Below, piece after piece: positions 59,280 to 64,000 of a stretch of 64,000 bases of DNA. Each line of letters begins with the position of its first letter. Position 1 is the stretch's first letter. Source of the stretch: Kitasatospora azatica KCTC 9699 (GTDB lineage: Bacteria; Actinomycetota; Actinomycetes; Streptomycetales; Streptomycetaceae); assembly GCF_000744785.1 (NCBI RefSeq), contig NZ_JQMO01000002.1, positions 806,001-870,000 on the forward strand. Reading direction: 5' to 3'. The position numbers and the translations under genes are program-made. The notes under the pieces were generated by a model. The model was given only the letters and a program-made list of their open reading frames with translations. It had not been told where the DNA came from and made no database searches.

Positions 59280-60207
59280 GAACCTCCACACCGTCGTCGT
59301 CGCCGACCGCCGCCAGGAGGCCGACGGCGTCATCTCCCTGACCCTCCGTGGCAGCGGCCTTCCCGCATGGGAACCGGGCGCGCACCTCGACCTCCTGCTC
59401 GCCGACGGCCTGGAGCGCCAGTACTCGCTCTGCGGGAACCCGGCGGAACGGGACGTCTGGCGGATCGCCGTGCTGCGCGGGCCCGAGGGGCGCGGAGGAT
59501 CGGCCTTCGTGCACGAGCGGCTTCGGGTCGGCGAGACCGTGCGGGTGCGGGGACCGCGCAACAACTTCCCGCTCCGGCCCGCCGGTCGCTACCTCTTCAT
59601 CGCCGGAGGCATCGGCATCACCCCTGTCCTGCCGATGCTGCGGGCGGTGGCCGCGGCCGGCGCCGACTGGTCCCTGCTCTACGGCGGGCGCACGCGCGGG
59701 TCCATGGCCTTCCTCGACGAACTGGCCCGCTACGGCGAGCGGGTGGCCGTCCGGCCGCAGGACGAGACCGGGCTGCTGGACCTGGCCTCCTACCTGGGTG
59801 CCCCGGAACCGGACACCACCGTGTACTGCTGCGGTCCGGGCGCGCTCCTGGACGCCGTCGAGCAGTACTGCGCGGCGAACGGACGGCCGGAGCCCCGGAT
59901 GGAACGCTTCCAGCCCAAGGCCCGGGCGATCTCTCCGGACGCCCCGTTCGAGCTGGTGCTGGCCCGCTCCGGCCTGACCCTGTCCGTCCTGGAGCGCACC
60001 TCCGTCCTGGAGACCGTTCGCGCAGCCGGCGTCGAGGTGCTGTACTCCTGCGCCGAGGGCACCTGCGGGACCTGCGAGACGGACGTCCTGGAGGGCGTCC
60101 CCGACCACCGTGACTCAGTGCTCACGGCGCAGGAGCGGGCGGCCGGGGAGACCATGCTGATCTGCGTCTCCCGCTGCCGGGGAGAGCGGCTGGTCCTGGA
60201 CCTCTGA
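59272..60207 (+). CDS. vanB: Vanillate O-demethylase reductase (VanB)
   Basis: 311 residues: FMN part with RQYSLCG, GETVRVRGPRNNFPLRPAGR, NAD-binding GGIGITPVLPMLRAVAAA, CCGPGALLDAVEQYC, and a C-terminal plant-type [2Fe-2S] ferredoxin (CAEGTCGTCETDV, with the fourth Cys in MLICVSRC). It moves electrons from NADH to the Rieske oxygenase in the cytoplasm. Complete and full length. Since its partner vanA is broken, it may serve another oxygenase or be idle. GTG 59272 start, overlapping the small gene. Confidence 0.9.
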   Translation: MTENLHTVVVADRRQEADGVISLTLRGSGLPAWEPGAHLDLLLADGLERQYSLCGNPAERDVWRIAVLRGPEGRGGSAFVHERLRVGETVRVRGPRNNFPLRPAGRYLFIAGGIGITPVLPMLRAVAAAGADWSLLYGGRTRGSMAFLDELARYGERVAVRPQDETGLLDLASYLGAPEPDTTVYCCGPGALLDAVEQYCAANGRPEPRMERFQPKARAISPDAPFELVLARSGLTLSVLERTSVLETVRAAGVEVLYSCAEGTCGTCETDVLEGVPDHRDSVLTAQERAAGETMLICVSRCRGERLVLDL

Positions 60208-60233
60208 GCCGGGGATCCACAGCTGAGGCATCG

Positions 60234-61430
60234 TCACGCACGGTCCTGGCCGATCGGGAAGCCGACGTAGTTGTGGGCGAGTTCCGCGGCCGCGTGCGGG
60301 GAGGCGGCGATGCGCGCCAGTTGGGAGAGCTGCAGGCGGGTGTCGAAGGCGGACTGCTTCGGGTCGGAGTGCAGGGTGGTGGTCATGAAGTACGAGAAGT
60401 GCTCGGCCCGCCAGACGCGTTCGAGGCAGGTCTCGGAGTAGGCGTCGAGCAGGGCGGTGGACCCGGTCTCGTACAGCTCCGTGAACGCCTCGGCGAGGAC
60501 GATGACGTCGGTGGCGGCGAGGTTGAGGCCCTTGGCGCCGGTCGGGGGGACGATGTGGGCCGCGTCGCCGGCCAGGAACACCCGCTCGTGGCGCATCGGT
60601 TCGGTGACGTGGCTGCGCATCGGCAGCACCGACTTGGCGGTGATGGGGCCGCGCACCAGCTTCCAGCCCGGTTCCTGGCGGGTGGCGAGACGGGCGTCGA
60701 GCTCGTCCCAGATCCGCTCGTCGGGCCAGTCGGCGACCTCGGTGCCGTTGGGCACCTGGAGGTAGAGGCGGCTCACGGAGGGCGACCGCATGGAGGCGAG
60801 GGCGAAGCCGCGCGGGGAGTGGGCGTAGATCAGCTCTTCGTAGACCGGGGGCGCCTCGGCGAGGATGCCCAGCCAGGAGTACGGATAGGTGCGCTCGTAG
60901 GTCCGCCGGACAGCCGCCGGGACGGCGTTCCTGGTCACGCCGTGGAAGCCGTCGCAGCCGACGACGTAGTCGCAGGTGAGGGTCTGCTCGCGGCCCTCGT
61001 GGGTGTAGCGGACGGTCGGGCGGTCGCCGTTCGCCTGCTCGACGGAGTGGACCTGGGCCTCGAAGAGCAGCGGGCCGCCTTCGGCGAGCCGAAGGGCGAT
61101 CAGATCCTTGACCACCTCGGTCTGGGCGTACACCATGACGCTCCGCCCGCCGGTCAGCTCGGGGAGGTCGACGCGGTGGGCGCGGCCGTCGAAGCGCAGT
61201 TCGATGCCGTCGTGGATCAGGCCTTCGCGGTCCATCCGCTCCCCCGCGCCGACCGCCCGCAGCGTGTCCACGGTGGTCTGCTCCAGGATGCCCGCGCGCT
61301 GGCGGTGTTCGACGTAGAAGCGGTCCTTGGCCTCCAGGACGACGCTGTCGATGCCGGCCTGCTGGAGCAGCCGGGCGAGCAGCAGACCGGAGGGCCCGGC
61401 GCCGATGATTCCGACGGTCGTGTGCATCAT
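60234..61430 (-). CDS. pobA: 4-hydroxybenzoate 3-monooxygenase
   Basis: 398 residues of the aromatic hydroxylase fold: GIIGAGPSGLLLARLLQQAG (FAD), DRFYVEHRQRAGILEQTTVD, CDYVVGCDGFHGVTR (DG motif), VFLAGDAAHIVPPTGAKGLN (GD motif), MTTTLHSDP. The identity of the motifs and the length match PobA, which hydroxylates 4-hydroxybenzoate to protocatechuate with NAD(P)H. It is the last gene of the pcaG-pcaB-pcaL-pobA block; its ATG overlaps the pcaL stop. Complete. Confidence 0.92.
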   Translation of the reverse strand: MMHTTVGIIGAGPSGLLLARLLQQAGIDSVVLEAKDRFYVEHRQRAGILEQTTVDTLRAVGAGERMDREGLIHDGIELRFDGRAHRVDLPELTGGRSVMVYAQTEVVKDLIALRLAEGGPLLFEAQVHSVEQANGDRPTVRYTHEGREQTLTCDYVVGCDGFHGVTRNAVPAAVRRTYERTYPYSWLGILAEAPPVYEELIYAHSPRGFALASMRSPSVSRLYLQVPNGTEVADWPDERIWDELDARLATRQEPGWKLVRGPITAKSVLPMRSHVTEPMRHERVFLAGDAAHIVPPTGAKGLNLAATDVIVLAEAFTELYETGSTALLDAYSETCLERVWRAEHFSYFMTTTLHSDPKQSAFDTRLQLSQLARIAASPHAAAELAHNYVGFPIGQDRA

Positions 61431-62590
61431 TGGTCGTCCTTATGGTCGTTCAAGCTGTGCTGATTCAGAACGCGGTTTGCTACGGCGAAGGCCGCGTTGG
61501 CGGCGGGGACACCGCAGTAGACGGCGGTCTGGAGCAGCACCTCGCCGATCTCCTCGGGGGTCAGGCCGTTGCGCACCGCAGCCCTGACGTGCATGGCGAG
61601 TTCCTCGTGGTGGCCGCCCGCGACCAGAGCGGTGAGGGTGATGCAGCTGCGGGTGCGGCGGTCCAGGCCGGGGCGGGTCCAGATCTCGCCCCAGGCGTAG
61701 CGGGTGATGAAGTCCTGGAAGGCGGCGGTGAATTCGCTGGTACCGGCGATGGCCCGATCGACGTGGGCGTCGCCGAGCACTGCCCGGCGGACGGTCATGC
61801 CCGCGGCGCGCCGGTTGTCGTCGTCGCCGGGCCAGGGGGTGAAGTGGCTCCGCAGGGCGTCGAGTACGGCCTGCGGCCGTTCGACCGGCGCGAGGTGGGC
61901 AGCCCGGGGGATCTCGACCAGCCCGGATCCGGGGATGCCGTCCGCGAGTTGGCGGGAGTGCGGGGGCGGGGTGGCGAGGTCGTCACGGCCGGCGAGGACG
62001 AGGGTCGGCGCCGTGATGCGGTGCAGTTCGGCGCGCAGGTCGAAGGCGGCCAGTGCGTCGCAGCAGGCCGCGTAACCGGCCGGGTCGGCGGCGCGCTGGT
62101 CGGCGACCAGGGCGTCGGCCGCAGGGGTCCGGGCGAAGGCGGGGGTGAACCAGCGTGCGGGTGCGGTCTCGGCCAGCGGTGCCGTGCCCGCTCGCCGGAC
62201 GAGTTCGGCGCGCTCGCGCCAGGCTTCGGGTTCACCGAAGCGGGCCGAGGAGCAGACCAGGGCGAGCGAGGAGATCCGCTCGGGGTGGTGGACGGCGAGG
62301 TGGGTGCCGACGGCGCCGCCGAGGGAGATGCCCGCGTAGGCGAAGCGCGTCAGACCGAGCCGGTCGGCGACGGCCAGCACGAGATCGGCGAGGTCGGCGA
62401 CGGTGGCGCCCTCGGAGACGAGCCCGGCCGGGGAGCGGCCGTGGCCGGGCAGGTCCCAGCGGACCACCCGGTGGTGCCGGGCGAGGGCACCCGCCAGGTC
62501 GTCCCAGACGGCGAGCGAGGTGCCGAGCGAGGGACCGAGGACCAACGCCGGGGCGTCCGGCAGTCCTTCGGCGGTGAAGTGGAGCGTCAC
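61427..62590 (-). CDS. pcaL: 3-oxoadipate enol-lactonase / 4-carboxymuconolactone decarboxylase fusion
   Basis: 387 residues. Residues ~1-255 are an alpha/beta-hydrolase (LHFTAEGLPDAPALVLGPSL, nucleophile Ser in YAGISLGGAVGTHLA, DDLATPP, PRAAHLAPVERP), PcaD-like. Residues ~262-387 are the CMD domain (FQDFITRYAWGEIWTRPGLD, HHEELAMHVRAAVRNGLTPE, EIGEVLLQTAVYCGVPAANA), PcaC-like. The fusion, PcaL, is normal in actinomycetes and performs two consecutive steps of the protocatechuate branch to 3-oxoadipate. GTG 62590 overlaps the pcaB stop. A longer open frame to 62989 is antisense of pcaB. Confidence 0.92.
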   Translation of the reverse strand: MTLHFTAEGLPDAPALVLGPSLGTSLAVWDDLAGALARHHRVVRWDLPGHGRSPAGLVSEGATVADLADLVLAVADRLGLTRFAYAGISLGGAVGTHLAVHHPERISSLALVCSSARFGEPEAWRERAELVRRAGTAPLAETAPARWFTPAFARTPAADALVADQRAADPAGYAACCDALAAFDLRAELHRITAPTLVLAGRDDLATPPPHSRQLADGIPGSGLVEIPRAAHLAPVERPQAVLDALRSHFTPWPGDDDNRRAAGMTVRRAVLGDAHVDRAIAGTSEFTAAFQDFITRYAWGEIWTRPGLDRRTRSCITLTALVAGGHHEELAMHVRAAVRNGLTPEEIGEVLLQTAVYCGVPAANAAFAVANRVLNQHSLNDHKDDQ

Positions 62591-63975
62591 GGGAGATTCC
62601 TCCGCGGTGGGGACGGTGGCGGGGTGCGCCGCAGGGCGCGGTCGACCAGCGCGGCGGCCGATCCCAGGTACCCGGCCGGGTCGGTGAGTTCGCGCAGCCG
62701 CCAGGTGTCGATCCGGTCCTTCAGGTCGGGCTGGTCCTCCAGGACGTCCCGCAGGCTGAGACCTTCGGCGACGGCCCGGTGGGAGGCTTCGGTGAGCAAC
62801 TCCTTGGCCGCTCGACGGCCGAGCAGTTCGCCGAGCTCGGCGGCGAGGCGCTCGCTGACCACCAGGCCCTGGGTGAGGTCCAGGTTGTCGCGCATCCGGT
62901 ACGCGAACACCTGGAGGCCCTCGGCGAGTTCGGCTGCGGCGCGGGCGGCTCCGCCGGTGAGGCGGAGCAGTTCGCGCAGGCTCTGCCATTCGGCGTGCCA
63001 GGCGCCGGCGGCGCGTTCGTCCTCGGCGGCGAGCGAGCCGAGCAGGACGGCGGCGAGGGCGGGTGTCTGGCGGGCGGCGGCGGCGATCAGGGTGGCGCGG
63101 ACCGGGTTCGCCTTGTGGGGCATGGCGGATGAGCCTCCGCCGCTGCCCTCCGCGACCTCGCCGATTTCGGTGCGGGAGAGCACGAGTACGTCGGCCGCCG
63201 CCTTGCCGAGGGCCGCGGTGGTGAAGGCGAGCGCGGCGGCCAGGTCGGCGATCGGGGTGCGCAGGGTGTGCCAGGGCAGGACTGGTGCGTCCAGGCCCAG
63301 TTCCCGGGCGTGGGCCTCGACCAGCTCGGGGCCGCTGCGCGGTTCCTGCGCCAGGGTTTCGAAGGCGGCCAGGGTCCCTGCGGCACCGCCGAGTTGGGCG
63401 GGCAGGCGGACGGCGGACAGTCGGTCGGCGGCGTCCAGGACGAGGCTTCGCCAGCCTGCCGCCTTGAGGCCGAAGGTGGTCGGGACGGCGTGCTGGGTCA
63501 GCGTGCGGCCGGGCATCGGGGTGTCGCGGTGCTCGGCCGCCAGGTGCGCGAGGGCCTCGGCGGTCCGGTGCAGGTCCTCGAGGATCGGCGGCCTGCTGCG
63601 GGCGGCGACCAGCATGGCGGCGGTGTCCAGGATGTCCTGGCTGGTCGCGCCCCGGTGCACGAAAGGTGCGGCATCGCCGGGCACGGCGGCGGTCAGATCG
63701 GCAACCAGCGGGATGACCGGGTTGCCGCCGGCTCGCGCGCGCATCGCGAGGTCGCGCACCTCGAATCGCTCGGCGCGGGCTGCCGCGTCGACGGCGGCGG
63801 CTGCCGAGGCCGGAGCGTGCCCGAGGCGGGCCTGGGCGCGGGTGAGGGCGGCCTCGGCGTCGAGCATCGCCTGGAGGAAGGCGACGTCGCCGGTGGCCGC
63901 TTCGACGGCGGACCCCGCCCGGACCGGGGAGAGCAGGCCGACATCGGCGGCCGGAGTCTGATCAGCGGAAGTCAA
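62587..63975 (-). CDS. pcaB: 3-carboxy-cis,cis-muconate cycloisomerase
   Basis: 462 residues of the fumarase/argininosuccinate lyase superfamily. Signature GSSAMPHKANPVRATLIAAA at about 275-295, HRGATSQDILDTAAML, and LTQHAVPTTFGLKAAGW. It lactonises 3-carboxymuconate in the protocatechuate pathway. TTG 63975 is the only start in the region and overlaps the pcaG end by 14 bases, so translation is coupled. The preceding gene product would be protocatechuate 3,4-dioxygenase. Confidence 0.92.
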   Translation of the reverse strand: MTSADQTPAADVGLLSPVRAGSAVEAATGDVAFLQAMLDAEAALTRAQARLGHAPASAAAAVDAAARAERFEVRDLAMRARAGGNPVIPLVADLTAAVPGDAAPFVHRGATSQDILDTAAMLVAARSRPPILEDLHRTAEALAHLAAEHRDTPMPGRTLTQHAVPTTFGLKAAGWRSLVLDAADRLSAVRLPAQLGGAAGTLAAFETLAQEPRSGPELVEAHARELGLDAPVLPWHTLRTPIADLAAALAFTTAALGKAAADVLVLSRTEIGEVAEGSGGGSSAMPHKANPVRATLIAAAARQTPALAAVLLGSLAAEDERAAGAWHAEWQSLRELLRLTGGAARAAAELAEGLQVFAYRMRDNLDLTQGLVVSERLAAELGELLGRRAAKELLTEASHRAVAEGLSLRDVLEDQPDLKDRIDTWRLRELTDPAGYLGSAAALVDRALRRTPPPSPPRRNLP

Positions 63976-64000
63976 GGAAGACCGTCTCCTCGGGCCCCTG
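63962..64000 (-). CDS. pcaG: Protocatechuate 3,4-dioxygenase alpha subunit, last 12 codons (leaves at the right edge)
   Basis: On the minus strand the edge reads QGPEETVFLDFR and a TGA at 63962-63964. ETVFxDF is the usual PcaG C-terminus, and pcaG directly precedes pcaB in actinomycetes. The rest of the gene, and probably pcaH, lie beyond the window. Confidence 0.7.
   Translation of the reverse strand, partial: QGPEETVFLDFR

Noticed and set aside
61430..63961. Plus-strand 843-codon frame opposite pcaL and pcaB
   Set aside because: No motifs; antisense of two clear pca genes.

Overview
The window is about 70% G+C, rich in GTG/TTG starts, and carries a CvnABC conservon, class E and F sortases, Tat-exported glycosidases, a SpoIIE-type phosphatase and a beta-ketoadipate locus. 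This points to a streptomycete (Streptomyces, Kitasatospora or a close relative). The mix of accessory enzymes, decayed insertion sequences and many truncated genes suggests a variable chromosome arm or accessory region rather than the conserved core. I saw no tRNA, rRNA, cas gene, replication origin or conjugation gene.

Layout. 1-5.3 kb: end of a TPR-type protein, an SsuE-like FMN reductase, a 60-codon stub of tuf, a reverse-strand nucleobase block (truncated NCS1 permease, nucleoside/base deaminase, IPNS-like dioxygenase) and a flavin monooxygenase. 5.3-5.6 kb: an orphan, degenerate type I-E CRISPR array. 5.8-13 kb: an ABC exporter, remnants of a serine recombinase and exonuclease III, a TetX-like monooxygenase with a divergent TetR and a palindromic operator, and a membrane PAS-GGDEF protein. 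13-20 kb: a secreted FGE-like protein, a GT39-type membrane glycosyltransferase coupled to a frameshifted class E sortase, and an S53 peptidase. 20-24.4 kb: an IS graveyard (IS5-like with a frameshift site, an internally deleted IS1182-like element with perfect 24-bp ends, an IS701-like stub), a secreted lectin of three near-identical 48-residue repeats, and an arsR stub.

24.4-34.2 kb is the most coherent carbohydrate locus. Divergent transcription units encode secreted GH95 and GH29 alpha-L-fucosidases on one side, and a GH43 exo-galactanase-like enzyme and a GH59 galactosidase-like enzyme on the other. All four carry ricin-type lectin domains. Together they look like an extracellular set for fucosylated type II arabinogalactan.

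34.4-50.8 kb: CvnC-CvnB-CvnA without the usual CvnD GTPase, a DUF485/ActP acetate symporter pair, fragments of an alpha/beta-hydrolase and a nitronate monooxygenase, a PP2C phosphatase, an ice-binding-like (DUF3494) surface protein divergent from a class F sortase, a YtcJ-like amidohydrolase, an APC permease and a TetR.

50.9-64 kb is an aromatic-acid catabolic region. PaaX stands divergent from SDR, amidohydrolase, acyl-CoA ligase and MaoC hydratase (CoA-dependent shortening of hydroxycinnamate side chains). These are followed by VanA (truncated), a small Cys/His protein and VanB, and on the other strand by PcaG-PcaB-PcaL-PobA (4-hydroxybenzoate to protocatechuate to 3-oxoadipate). The flow would be ferulate or p-coumarate to vanillate or 4-hydroxybenzoate and on to the TCA cycle, but VanA has lost its Rieske domain and is joined to an IclR stub. 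Nearby, an aldehyde dehydrogenase N-terminus is fused in frame to the C-terminal two thirds of a zinc-type alcohol dehydrogenase. Fusion and truncation scars of this kind recur throughout the window.
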